Below, piece by piece: positions 1-6,907 of a DNA stretch of 13,672 nucleotides. Made by a program: the position numbers and the translations under genes. Each line of letters begins with the position of its first letter. Position 1 is the first letter of the stretch. Source of the stretch: Candidatus Shapirobacteria bacterium (lineage in GTDB: Bacteria > Patescibacteriota > Microgenomatia > UBA12405); assembly GCA_020056515.1 (NCBI GenBank), contig JAGVHP010000047.1:1-13672 (forward strand), given 5' to 3'. The notes beneath the pieces were generated by a model. The model saw nothing but the letters and a program-made list of their open reading frames with translations. It did not search any database and was not told the origin of the DNA.

Positions 1-2
1 AT

Positions 3-587
3 CTCAGAAAAATTTTGAAGGAAAATGATTTATCAGATACAGAGTTTTTTGAATTGATAGATAATTTGTATTCAAAAGCCAAAACTTTTGAAGAAGTTGA
101 TTTGGCGGCTAAATTAATCGGAATAAAAAAGGATTATAGAAAAAATATAAAACTGGAAGGCTTGGGCCAATGGCTAACATATACCTGTGGCTGGGCAGAA
201 TGCGACACTTTATGCCAATCAAACTTTACGGCAGAGGAAATATTGGGAAGATGGAGTGAGTGGAAAAAGTTTTTACTGAAACTTAATAAAAGCAAAAATA
301 TTCAACAGAGGCGAGCCAGTTTGGTACTGTTATGCAAAGCCTTGCGACATTCAGAGGAAGAAAAGGTAGTTAATCTGGCAATAGATTTGATTGATAATTT
401 AAAACAGGAAAAAGAGATATTAATAACCAAGGCTGTTTCTTGGGTATTGAGATCAATGTATAAAAATCACAAGGAAAATTTGGCGAAATATTTAAACAAA
501 AATAAAGATAGTCTGCCGAAAATCGCCTACCGTGAAGCATTAAACAAAGTTCTAACAGGTAAAAAAGGCGTAAACAGGGTAAAATAA
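3..587 (+). CDS. AlkD-like DNA alkylation repair protein (HEAT-like repeats), 5' partial
   Basis: The protein resembles the DNA_alkylation (AlkD) family, all-helical HEAT-like-repeat glycosylases that remove alkylated bases such as N3- and N7-alkylpurines. Counting from the in-frame TTG at 15, W60 and D64 lie four residues apart within TCGWAECDTLC, R99/R100 lie 35 residues after D64, and W143 sits in SWVLR. This matches the spacing of W109, D113 and R148 in Bacillus AlkD and the later W187. The end, with KIAYREAL, also fits the family. The frame is open to the window edge, and the usual N-terminal part (about 50 residues) is missing, so the TTG is probably not the true start and the gene begins outside. 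It ends 4 bases before korA, so the two may be co-transcribed, although no functional link is obvious. The family call is fairly firm; the substrate is not known. Confidence 0.8.
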   Translation, partial: LRKILKENDLSDTEFFELIDNLYSKAKTFEEVDLAAKLIGIKKDYRKNIKLEGLGQWLTYTCGWAECDTLCQSNFTAEEILGRWSEWKKFLLKLNKSKNIQQRRASLVLLCKALRHSEEEKVVNLAIDLIDNLKQEKEILITKAVSWVLRSMYKNHKENLAKYLNKNKDSLPKIAYREALNKVLTGKKGVNRVK

Positions 588-591
588 CAAA

Positions 592-2169
592 GTGAAAAGA
601 ATAACTGTCAAAATTGCCGGACCAGCGGGAATGGGGATAAAAAGTGCCGGATTGTTACTGGCCAAAATCGTAACCGAGGCGGGATATTATTTTGCCGATT
701 ATTCGGAATATCCGTCGTTGATCCGCGGAGGACATAACACTTATCAAATCACCATCAGCTCGGAGGAAGTCTATATGGTTGACCGAGAGGCGGATTTGCT
801 GGTGGCATTAGCGCCGGGTCACGAGGAAGACGGAAAAAATCTACTTGAGATTCCCCTACCGACCATGACAATGCAATTAGGGGGACAAATATATGCCAAC
901 ACCATCAGTATCGGTGCTATTTGTTGTATTCTGGGTTTAAGCCGGGAAAAAGCTATAAAGATAGTGGCCGGTTACTATGGCGATGATCCTAAAAACCCGG
1001 AGGCTTTTGAAATTGGCTGGGGATGGGCCAGCGCAAATTCCAATAAAACAGAAATCGATAAAGTAAAAGATAACGAAGATAAGGAGTCGATAATGGATGG
1101 AAATGAAGCTTTTGGCTGGGGACTGGTTAAGGGAGGATGTAATTTCTTTGCCGCTTACCCAATGACACCGGCAACTGGTATGTTACATTTTTTAGCTAAA
1201 AATCAGGACAGATTTAAAATGACCGTGGTTCATCCGGAAGACGAAATAGCCGTAGCCAATGAAGCTACCGGAGCATCGATAGCCGGAGCGTCTGCGGCTG
1301 TGGCCACATCAGGTGGCGGTTTTGCTCTGATGAACGAGGCAGTTAGTTTTGGAGGGATGATTGGGGCTGGTGTTGTTTACTTTGTAGGACAAAGACCGGG
1401 ACCGGCAACGGGGATGCCGACCTGGACGGTGCAGGGAGATTTACTTTATGCAGTATTCTCCGGCCACGGGGAATTTACTAAAATTGTGTTAGCGCCGGGA
1501 GATACGTCAGAGTGTTTGAAAACGGGACGAGAAGCAATGAATCTGGCAAATAAATATGATGTACCGGTAATAGTCCTCTCTGATAAATTACTTTGTGAAG
1601 GTTCAAAAAATATATCTGACCCGGAAAAGGAAGAGACGATAATAATTAAATCCAAAAAAATAATCCCCGGCAAAGGGATTCATTTGTATAATAGCTACGA
1701 GCACGATGAAGAAGGTTTTTCGACAGAAGAAGCTGATGCGGCCAAATCGGGGGTAGAAAAAAGACTAAAAAAGGCAAAAGAAATTTTAAAATATGAAGAC
1801 AATTTTTTTAAACTTTATGGACAAATATCCGCCTCTAATTTGTTAGTTTCCTGGGGATCTACAAAGGGGGTAATTTTGGAAGCGATTCGGGATAATAACG
1901 ATTTTGCTTATTTACAAATTAAAATGCTGTGGCCTTTAAATAATAAAATTGAGAAAATAATCAATTCTTTTAAGACAAAAATATTGGTGGAAAACAATGC
2001 GACGGCACAGCTGGGAAGATTGTTAAAATCAGAATTTAAAATTGAATTTGATAAAACGATATTAAAATATGATGGCAGACCATTTTTTCCAAATGAATTA
2101 AAGGAGGAATTAAAAATTCAAAACCCCTCTGTCCTTCGGACATCTCCCCTTGAAGAAAGGGAGACATAA
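592..2169 (+). CDS. korA: 2-oxoacid:acceptor (ferredoxin) oxidoreductase subunit alpha, gamma-alpha fusion
   Basis: This is the large subunit of a thiamine-diphosphate enzyme that decarboxylates a 2-oxoacid to acyl-CoA and passes electrons to ferredoxin in the cytoplasm. Residues 1-145 form the gamma domain (GPAGMGIKSAG at 10-20, SLIRGGHNT at 42-50). A charged linker follows at about 146-166. The alpha pyrimidine-binding domain starts near 169, with PEDEIA (E216, E218), ATSGGGFALM and RPGPATGMPT, followed by a C-terminal transketolase-like region. The start is GTG, 4 bases after the alkD-like stop. At 525 aa it is shorter than the usual 560-620 aa. Between LVAL (about 73) and PLPTMTMQLGG there are only 14 residues, where relatives carry about 40 including a GG..iyD element. 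The last dozen or so residues (including PSVLRTSPLEE) come from a palindromic repeat. Pyruvate and 2-oxoglutarate are both possible substrates; sequence reading alone does not decide. Confidence 0.9.
   Translation: MKRITVKIAGPAGMGIKSAGLLLAKIVTEAGYYFADYSEYPSLIRGGHNTYQITISSEEVYMVDREADLLVALAPGHEEDGKNLLEIPLPTMTMQLGGQIYANTISIGAICCILGLSREKAIKIVAGYYGDDPKNPEAFEIGWGWASANSNKTEIDKVKDNEDKESIMDGNEAFGWGLVKGGCNFFAAYPMTPATGMLHFLAKNQDRFKMTVVHPEDEIAVANEATGASIAGASAAVATSGGGFALMNEAVSFGGMIGAGVVYFVGQRPGPATGMPTWTVQGDLLYAVFSGHGEFTKIVLAPGDTSECLKTGREAMNLANKYDVPVIVLSDKLLCEGSKNISDPEKEETIIIKSKKIIPGKGIHLYNSYEHDEEGFSTEEADAAKSGVEKRLKKAKEILKYEDNFFKLYGQISASNLLVSWGSTKGVILEAIRDNNDFAYLQIKMLWPLNNKIEKIINSFKTKILVENNATAQLGRLLKSEFKIEFDKTILKYDGRPFFPNELKEELKIQNPSVLRTSPLEERET
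2124..2164 (+). repeat. Double-hairpin palindromic element inside the 3' end of korA
   Basis: Two adjacent inverted repeats are visible. The first is TGTCC-TTC-GGACA at 2130-2142. The second is TCTCCC (2143-2148) pairing with GGGAGA (2159-2164) around a 10-base loop. Read in the korA frame the element gives PSVLRTSPLEE, unlike the conserved end of the family, so it looks like an inserted intergenic repeat that now supplies the korA tail. From memory, similar peptides (PSVLRTSPLKGE type) recur at the ends of unrelated hypothetical proteins in environmental genomes, which suggests a dispersed repeat family; only one copy lies in this window. Confidence 0.6.
2159..2163 (+). promoter_or_regulatory. 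Shine-Dalgarno of korB, within the hairpin stem
   Basis: GGGAG lies 8 bases before the korB ATG at 2172 and forms the 3' arm of the second hairpin of the repeat. The korA stop (2167-2169) falls between this site and the start. Ribosomes finishing korA would open the stem, so translational coupling of korA and korB is a reasonable inference. Confidence 0.6.
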
Positions 2170-2171
2170 CT

Positions 2172-2795
2172 ATGAATGAAGTTCATTTGAAATCAAAAAT
2201 AATTCCGACGTGGTGTCCGGGGTGCCAGGATTTTGTGATTTATGCCAGCCTTCAGCAAGCGATAATTAACCAAAAAATTGATTTAAAAGATTTGGTAATC
2301 GTTTACGACATTGGCTGTATCGGTAACATGGCTGACTTTTTGAAAGTTTTTGGGGTACATTCGCTTCATGGACGGTGTGTCCCGATAGCCGTCGGGATAA
2401 AACTAGCCAGACCGGAACTGAAAGTGGTGGTGGTGGGTGGTGATGGCGGAGTTTATGGAGAAGGGTTGTCACACTTAATTGCCGCGGCCAGATTAAACCT
2501 TGATATTACGGTTTTGGTAGCCAACAATCAACTTTATTCCCTAACTACCGGGCAAACTAGCCCTACGACTCCGAAAGGAGTAAAAACCAAGTCAACCCCA
2601 AATGGGGTAGAAAGTGTGCCGGTAGAGCCGGAGGGGTTGATTCGGGCGGTAAACGATGAGGCTTGGGTAAAACATGTCAGCTGCCAAAAGCCATCGGAGG
2701 TGACAACGGCGATTGAAGCGGCCCTGAAACATCATGGTTTTGATCTCCTAGACATTGATCAACTTTGTGTTAGTTTTGGAAAACAATTGCTTTAA
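2172..2795 (+). CDS. korB: 2-oxoacid:acceptor (ferredoxin) oxidoreductase subunit beta
   Basis: This is the partner of KorA; it binds the diphosphate end of thiamine diphosphate and the single [4Fe-4S] cluster. C15 and C18 (WCPGC), C49 (DIGC) and C199 (LCVSF) match the spacing of the four cluster ligands in the Sulfolobus enzyme (C12, C15, C46, C197). The thiamine/Mg motif runs from GGDGG at 89-93 to ANNQLY at 117-122. TTGQTSPTTPKG at 125-136 is the usual substrate-side loop. The protein ends 8 residues after the last cysteine. At 207 aa it lacks a C-terminal tail of about 70-90 residues found in typical 280-305 aa subunits, and no frameshifted tail is visible downstream. The start has a good Shine-Dalgarno, 2 bases after the korA stop. 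Confidence 0.92.
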   Translation: MNEVHLKSKIIPTWCPGCQDFVIYASLQQAIINQKIDLKDLVIVYDIGCIGNMADFLKVFGVHSLHGRCVPIAVGIKLARPELKVVVVGGDGGVYGEGLSHLIAAARLNLDITVLVANNQLYSLTTGQTSPTTPKGVKTKSTPNGVESVPVEPEGLIRAVNDEAWVKHVSCQKPSEVTTAIEAALKHHGFDLLDIDQLCVSFGKQLL

Positions 2796-2802
2796 GAAAC
2801 CC

Positions 2803-2955
2803 ATGAAAAATAAAAAGGTTGAGGAAGTTTTGGTAGTGTCACCAATATTTGAGGAAGTGAAAGACTTAAGACAACGATACCGGGCTCTGAGATTGACTAT
2901 TAAGAAAATCCGCCAGTTTACCGAAGGTAAAATAAAAAGAAGAGTAGAATGCTGA
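2803..2955 (+). CDS. Possible small protein of 50 aa, unrecognised
   Basis: An ATG 7 bases after the korB stop opens a 50-codon frame rich in Lys, Arg and Glu (VKDLRQRYRALR, LTIKKIRQFTEGK). It looks helical, perhaps a short coiled coil or a nucleic-acid-binding tail. I do not recognise a family. There is no Shine-Dalgarno, and its last 38 bases overlap the 3' end of uppP on the other strand. It may be a real small gene of the kor operon or a chance frame in a convergent intergenic region. Confidence 0.3.
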   Translation: MKNKKVEEVLVVSPIFEEVKDLRQRYRALRLTIKKIRQFTEGKIKRRVEC

Positions 2956-3649
2956 CAGTGAAAGTATAAATACTAAAATACCAAAAAGTTTTTTGATTGA
3001 TAATTTTTTGAAGCAGAAAAAGGGATAGAAGACCGGTCGCAAAAGACAAAAGGAAAGAATAAATAAGAACCGTAGAAAAAGAAGGTGACAAGATTACCGA
3101 TGAATCCAGTAAAAGTGCACCTAAAGAAACCGGAATAAATAAACAAAAAGAAAATTTAAAAGCATCAATCGGAGAAATACCTAGCAATAGAGCGGTAGCG
3201 ATAGTGGCTCCGGAACGGGAAACACCTGGTAAAAGGGCTAGAGCCTGAGCTAGGCCGATGATTAAGACAGATTTGTAGTTAAGAACTGATTTATTTTTTG
3301 CAGTTCGGGTGGAAAAAAGAAAAACAGAGGTAATTAGAAAAAAGAGAGGTAAAAAGTGGATTGAAGAAAAGATGATGCTTATTTGATCTTTTAATAAAAC
3401 ACCAATAAATGCCGCTGGCAGGGTGGCTACCAAAATATATTTTAAATTGGATAAAAAATATTTGATTTGTCCTCGAAAAAATACCAGAACCGATAACAAG
3501 GTGGCAGTATTAAGGAAAACATCAAAAGTTAAGGATGGGGTAAGGTTTAGAAAATATTGAGTGAGATTAAGATGTCCGGATGATGATATGGGTAAAAATT
3601 CAGTTGAACCCTGAATAAAACCCAATAAGAGTGAAGATAATGCGGACAC
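2918..3649 (-). CDS. uppP: Undecaprenyl-diphosphatase (BacA/UppP family)
   Basis: This integral membrane enzyme dephosphorylates undecaprenyl diphosphate, recycling the lipid carrier for peptidoglycan and other envelope polymers. The first signature, QGSTEFLPISSSGH, is at 13-26 with E17 and H26, and the second, LPGVSRSGAT, is at 140-149 with R145. Several hydrophobic segments fill the rest. At 243 aa it is shorter than the usual 260-275. In the helix after the first signature, the family's common H/Q position (LHLGT or IQLGS) reads LNTAT. The start is GTG, 8 bases after the rpsI stop and without a Shine-Dalgarno, so it appears to be the last gene of the ribosomal operon. The 3' end converges on the kor operon with no clear terminator. 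Confidence 0.92.
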   Translation of the reverse strand: MSALSSLLLGFIQGSTEFLPISSSGHLNLTQYFLNLTPSLTFDVFLNTATLLSVLVFFRGQIKYFLSNLKYILVATLPAAFIGVLLKDQISIIFSSIHFLPLFFLITSVFLFSTRTAKNKSVLNYKSVLIIGLAQALALLPGVSRSGATIATALLLGISPIDAFKFSFCLFIPVSLGALLLDSSVILSPSFSTVLIYSFLLSFATGLLSLFLLQKIINQKTFWYFSIYTFTVSILLFFLFYLR

Positions 3650-3657
3650 AGTTAATT

Positions 3658-4059
3658 TTACCGCTTTGGAGACTGTTTTTTACGTCTAGCTTTGCCACCA
3701 GTACCGACCATGCGCCGCTGCCGGACCCGGGAATCGACAGTTAGTAAACCAGCTTGGCGAAGAGCTGAGGTAAAATCCGGATTAATGATTTTAAGTGCCC
3801 GGGAGAGGGCTAGGGTCAGAGCTTCACGTTGCCCTTCTTTGCCACCACCAACAATTTTGGCTTCATAGTAATACTTATTCTGGGTTTCGGTTTTAATGAA
3901 AGGCTTTTCCAAAAAGATAAAGGTGGTCGGAAAATATTTTTGGACATCGAGCCGGTTAACAGTAGAGGCGATTTTACCGACAAAAAGCTTAACGGTGGCA
4001 ACCGCTGCTTTGCGCCGGCCCAGAGCATATGTATATTTTTTACTTGATTTTGTCGGCAT
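3658..4059 (-). CDS. rpsI: 30S ribosomal protein uS9
   Basis: This small-subunit protein sits in the head, and its C-terminal tail reaches the P-site tRNA. The N-terminal YALGRRKAAVATVKL, the GGKEGQREALTLALSRAL region and the LLTVDSRVRQRR segment are typical, and the basic tail ends in KR as the family requires. I chose the ATG at 4059 (MPTKSSKK, 133 aa), which overlaps rplM by 20 bases. An upstream in-frame ATG at 4077 would add six residues (MTLFIP) that do not look like the family and would lengthen the overlap to 38 bases. It follows rplM, the usual L13-S9 pair. Neither start has a Shine-Dalgarno. Confidence 0.95.
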   Translation of the reverse strand: MPTKSSKKYTYALGRRKAAVATVKLFVGKIASTVNRLDVQKYFPTTFIFLEKPFIKTETQNKYYYEAKIVGGGKEGQREALTLALSRALKIINPDFTSALRQAGLLTVDSRVRQRRMVGTGGKARRKKQSPKR

Positions 4060-4459
4060 AGGGATGAACAGCGTCATTAAAAATTTTTAAACGGGTCAGG
4101 CGGCGGGGTCTGAGAGTGTTTTTGGGTAACATGCCGGCAACTCCATGGGAAATGACCAGGCGGGCGTCTTTTTGAAGCAAGTTTTTCAGAGACATTTCCC
4201 GAAGGTGACCAGTATAAGCAGTATGGTGATAATAAATTTTGTTTTTTAATTTATTGCCGGTGGTCACAATCCGGGAAGCATTGATGGCGACCACATAGTC
4301 CCCATCGTCACGATTTAGGGAAAAAGAGGCTTTATCTTTACCCATCAACAAACAGGCTATTTCGACTGAGATCCGACCAAGGGTCTTACCGGAGAGATCT
4401 ATCAGGTGCCACTTTCTGGTTATTTTGTTTTCTTTAACTATGGTGGTTTTGACTTTCAT
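4040..4459 (-). CDS. rplM: 50S ribosomal protein uL13
   Basis: This is an early-assembly large-subunit protein that binds 23S rRNA. The 139 aa length is normal. Visible signatures are WHLIDLSGKTLGRIS near the N-terminus, NRDDGDYVVAINAS in the middle, and GMLPKNTLRPRRLTRLKIF with HPY near the end. The usual YRHSGYPGG-type motif is altered to YYHHTAYTGHLR. Its ATG overlaps the rplQ stop as ATGA (4 bases), an arrangement that favours translational coupling. That TGA also shows that TGA is read as stop in this genome. Confidence 0.96.
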   Translation of the reverse strand: MKVKTTIVKENKITRKWHLIDLSGKTLGRISVEIACLLMGKDKASFSLNRDDGDYVVAINASRIVTTGNKLKNKIYYHHTAYTGHLREMSLKNLLQKDARLVISHGVAGMLPKNTLRPRRLTRLKIFNDAVHPYADKIK

Positions 4460-4917
4460 TTTTTCACTTTTTCTTTTATAACTTTTTTGATAACTGCCTT
4501 TCCGATGGAGGTGGATTTCGTTTTACCCAACTTTTCTTCTTTCTTTACATCCGGTTTAATAAATGGTTTGGTAAGGCTTATTTTTACTAAAAGAGAATTA
4601 TCGCCTTGACGATAACCGACTTTGTCTGATCGAAAAAAATTAGAATTTTGGTTAATAAACGCCGTGTTAACACGACTGACAAGGCCGGTAACAAAGTGAC
4701 GGTCGTTAAAAATTTTATTTAGCCGACGGAATGAGATTAAATCTTTTTTGACTGCCAGGGTAGCAATTTGCTCGGCTGTGCCACTAATTGATTTAACTTT
4801 GGCTTGAGTAGTAGTAATTGCTCCATGAGTAAAAAGGCTTCTTAAAAGACTTTTAAACAAGGCCTGACGTTGATTACTAGTCCGATTGAGCTGGCGACCA
4901 AAAATTCGATGGCGCAT
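4456..4917 (-). CDS. rplQ: 50S ribosomal protein bL17
   Basis: This large-subunit protein sits near the exit tunnel. The N-terminal MRHRIFGRQLNRTSNQRQAL is diagnostic, followed by the LFTHGAITTTQAKVK segment. At 153 aa it is longer than the common 115-130, because a lysine-rich tail extends from about residue 117. The ATG lies 2 bases after the rpoA stop; rpoA-rplQ adjacency is nearly universal in bacteria. The stop is TGA, within an ATGA overlap with rplM. Confidence 0.96.
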   Translation of the reverse strand: MRHRIFGRQLNRTSNQRQALFKSLLRSLFTHGAITTTQAKVKSISGTAEQIATLAVKKDLISFRRLNKIFNDRHFVTGLVSRVNTAFINQNSNFFRSDKVGYRQGDNSLLVKISLTKPFIKPDVKKEEKLGKTKSTSIGKAVIKKVIKEKVKK

Positions 4918-4919
4918 GG

Positions 4920-5840
4920 TTATTTACTCCAGGAATAGCCCTTATTTTTTAGCCAGGCATCAATAACTTTTAGTGACTTTTCACCGACATTGCGGGATTT
5001 ACTAACTTCAACCCGACCGGCCTTAACCAAGGCATCAATGGTCATAAATCCGGCTTTTTTAAGAGCATTGGTAACCCGAAGCGGCAACTCAATTTCCTCG
5101 ATGGAAATGTCGGATAGAAGGGAGCCGGGGTTGGCTGACAAGGTAACCACTTCGTCATTAAATTCCCGAGTATCAACAACTTGATTAAGAGAATTGATTA
5201 AATCTTTGGCGGCGGTTTTTAGAGCTGTTTCCGGACTGACTGAGGCGTCAGTCCAGATTTCCATAGTTAGTTTGTCGTAATTTGATTTCTTACCCAAACG
5301 GGTGGGCTCGATGGTGTAGTTGGCTTTTAACACCGGAGTAAAGGTGGCATCGAGAATTATTTCACCAACAATATCGGTTTTTTGTTCTTTGGCCAGAGTA
5401 TAACCGACACCACGTTCAACCGTTATTTCGAATTTTATTTTGGCTTTATCGTCAGTAAGGGTGGCTAATACCAAATCGGGATTGGCTACTTTGCAAATCT
5501 CACTGTCGGCGATGTCACCGGCGGTAACTACCCCTTTACCTTTTTTCTCAAGTATCAAAACAGTAGGTTCTTCGCGGTTGTAGATAAATTTGACTTTCTT
5601 AAGATTTAAAGAGATTTCGACGAGGTCTTCTTTGACACCTGTCAGGGTGGTAAAAAGATGTGAGGCTCCATTTACCCGGATTCGGGTAATAGCGGCTCCG
5701 GGAATGGTAATTAACAGCACTCTTCTAAGGGAGTTGCCCAAGGTGTGGCCAAAACCACCAATTAAAGGGCTGAGTTCAAACTTACCATAAGAAGCGGTTT
5801 GTTTAATAATTTTAAAATGAAATCGGCTGGTGTCGATCAT
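4920..5840 (-). CDS. rpoA: DNA-directed RNA polymerase subunit alpha
   Basis: The alpha subunit dimerises to assemble RNA polymerase and contacts upstream promoter DNA. Residues 1 to about 228 form the N-terminal assembly domain, with LIGGFGHTLGNSLRRVLL at 26-43. A short linker leads to the C-terminal domain from about 250. The DNA-contacting residues of E. coli alpha (R265, N268, K271, G296, K298, S299) all have counterparts with a constant offset of 10: R255, N258, K261, G286, K288, S289. This suggests that UP-element or activator contacts are retained. At 306 aa it is slightly short. It is one of the few genes here with a clear Shine-Dalgarno (AAAGGA, 7 bases before the ATG), in an 11-base gap after rpsD, which may allow independent initiation. 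Confidence 0.97.
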   Translation of the reverse strand: MIDTSRFHFKIIKQTASYGKFELSPLIGGFGHTLGNSLRRVLLITIPGAAITRIRVNGASHLFTTLTGVKEDLVEISLNLKKVKFIYNREEPTVLILEKKGKGVVTAGDIADSEICKVANPDLVLATLTDDKAKIKFEITVERGVGYTLAKEQKTDIVGEIILDATFTPVLKANYTIEPTRLGKKSNYDKLTMEIWTDASVSPETALKTAAKDLINSLNQVVDTREFNDEVVTLSANPGSLLSDISIEEIELPLRVTNALKKAGFMTIDALVKAGRVEVSKSRNVGEKSLKVIDAWLKNKGYSWSK

Positions 5841-5847
5841 AGTTTTT

Positions 5848-5853
5848 TCCTTT
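5848..5853 (-). promoter_or_regulatory. Shine-Dalgarno of rpoA
   Basis: On the minus strand AAAGGA ends 7 bases before the rpoA ATG and overlaps the rpsD stop codon (TAAAGGA). It stands out because most neighbouring genes have no recognisable Shine-Dalgarno. Confidence 0.65.
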
Positions 5854-6487
5854 ATCTTGAATAATACTCAATAATTAAATTTATATCGATACCCGATTGG
5901 AGGGGGTCGATAATAGGTAAAGATGCTATTTTAGCGGATATCTTCGATTTTTCCAAATCTAGCCACGGGGGGGGTTTAAAATCCTTGTCGGCAGCTCTGA
6001 CAGTGTCGCCGATTTTGTTAGCAGTATTTTTGGCAAGACTAATTGTGTCCCCCACCTTAACACTGTATGAAGCGATGTTTAAGGGATCACCGTTAACCAG
6101 TATCTGGCGGTGAGAAACTAAAGACCGGGCGTGAGAACGGGAAAGACTTAAACCGGCAGAATAGACAACGTTATCTAAACGCCGTTCAAGAAGAGTTAAG
6201 AGGTTAGCACCAACCAGACCCTTGAGTTTTTTGGCTTTGGTATAATAGTTTTTGAATTGGGTTTCAGTTAAACCGCCATAAAAACGTTTGGCTTTTTGTT
6301 TGGCCCGAAGTTGAATACCATAATCACTTAATTTCTTGGCCCGCTTTAAACCATGCATACCGGGGATAATGGCACCTTTTTTTTCTAAAGGGCATTTGGG
6401 TGAGAGACACCTGGCCCCTTTAAGGAAAAGTTTAGTTCCCTCGGTGCGGCAAAGGCGGCATTTGGTGTTGACAGTAGATCTTGACAT
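5852..6487 (-). CDS. rpsD: 30S ribosomal protein uS4, zinc-binding form
   Basis: This is a primary 16S rRNA-binding protein and, in many bacteria, the translational repressor of the alpha operon. C10, C13, C27 and C32 match the zinc site of Thermus S4 (C9, C12, C26, C31). The S4 RNA-binding domain spans about 99-165 (LERRLDNVVY, SLSRSHARSLVSHRQILVNG). The end, INLIIEYYSR, is typical. I chose the ATG at 6487 (211 aa, 7 bases after the rpsK stop). The frame is open upstream to an ATG at 6610, but that would add 41 residues overlapping rpsK with no family resemblance. Whether S4 represses this operon cannot be read from the sequence. Confidence 0.96.
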   Translation of the reverse strand: MSRSTVNTKCRLCRTEGTKLFLKGARCLSPKCPLEKKGAIIPGMHGLKRAKKLSDYGIQLRAKQKAKRFYGGLTETQFKNYYTKAKKLKGLVGANLLTLLERRLDNVVYSAGLSLSRSHARSLVSHRQILVNGDPLNIASYSVKVGDTISLAKNTANKIGDTVRAADKDFKPPPWLDLEKSKISAKIASLPIIDPLQSGIDINLIIEYYSR

Positions 6488-6494
6488 AAAAAAT

Positions 6495-6905
6495 TTAGGC
6501 TCGTCTTTGTTTGGGTGGACGGGGACCGTTGTGGGGGATCGGGGTAATGTCGGCGATTTGGGTGACTTCAAAATCACGTTTGGTACGAAGATAGCGAAGA
6601 GCAGCATCACGACCAGTTCCGGGACCTTTTAAATAAACTGATAATGTTTTGATACCGTATTTTTTGGCTTCTTCGAGAGCCCGCTCAATGGCGGTGGTGG
6701 CGGCAAAAGGAGTAGACTTGCGGGAACCCTTGAAACCACAACGACCAGATGAGGACCAAGTTAGGGTATTACCTTTAAGATCAGTGACGGTAACCAAGGT
6801 ATTGTTGAAAGTTGATTTGATAAAAAGTTTGGCTTCGGCAATAGATTTGGTAATAATTTTCTTTTTAGGAATAATTTTTGGAGTCTCGGTTTCAGTAGTA
6901 GTCAT
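6495..6905 (-). CDS. rpsK: 30S ribosomal protein uS11
   Basis: This small-subunit platform protein lines the mRNA exit region. The core is clear: STFNNTLVTVTDLKGN, SSSGRCGFKGSRKSTPFAA, LKGPGTGRDAALR and DITPIPHNGPRPPKQRR. The family usually has C or A where this protein has P in HNGPRPPK. At 136 aa it carries a slightly long N-terminus rich in Thr and Lys. The ATG lies 2 bases after the rpsM stop. The rpsM-rpsK-rpsD-rpoA-rplQ order is the standard alpha operon. Confidence 0.97.
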   Translation of the reverse strand: MTTTETETPKIIPKKKIITKSIAEAKLFIKSTFNNTLVTVTDLKGNTLTWSSSGRCGFKGSRKSTPFAATTAIERALEEAKKYGIKTLSVYLKGPGTGRDAALRYLRTKRDFEVTQIADITPIPHNGPRPPKQRRA

Positions 6906-6907
6906 AA

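Noticed and set aside
1446..1673. Minus-strand ORF of 75 codons inside korA
   Set aside because: It is a shadow of the strongly conserved korA alpha domain in another frame, with no recognisable protein features or start signal.
2917..2931. Hairpin TTTACC-GAA-GGTAAA at the uppP 3' end, considered as a shared terminator for the convergent operons
   Set aside because: The stem is only 6 bp and mostly A-T. No U-run follows directly on either strand; on the minus strand a short T-rich stretch starts about 8 bases away. Too weak to call.
3829..4090. Two plus-strand ORFs over rpsI/rplM
   Set aside because: Both are antisense shadows of well-recognised ribosomal protein genes.
4456..4459. Possibility of genetic code 25 (TGA read as glycine), known in some Patescibacteria
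   Set aside because: rplQ ends at a TGA overlapping the rplM start, and no conserved frame in the window needs an in-frame TGA read as an amino acid.
6488..6610. N-terminal extension of rpsD from an ATG at 6610
   Set aside because: The extra 41 residues overlap rpsK and do not resemble S4; MSRSTVNTKC at 6487 gives the expected start and zinc-site spacing.
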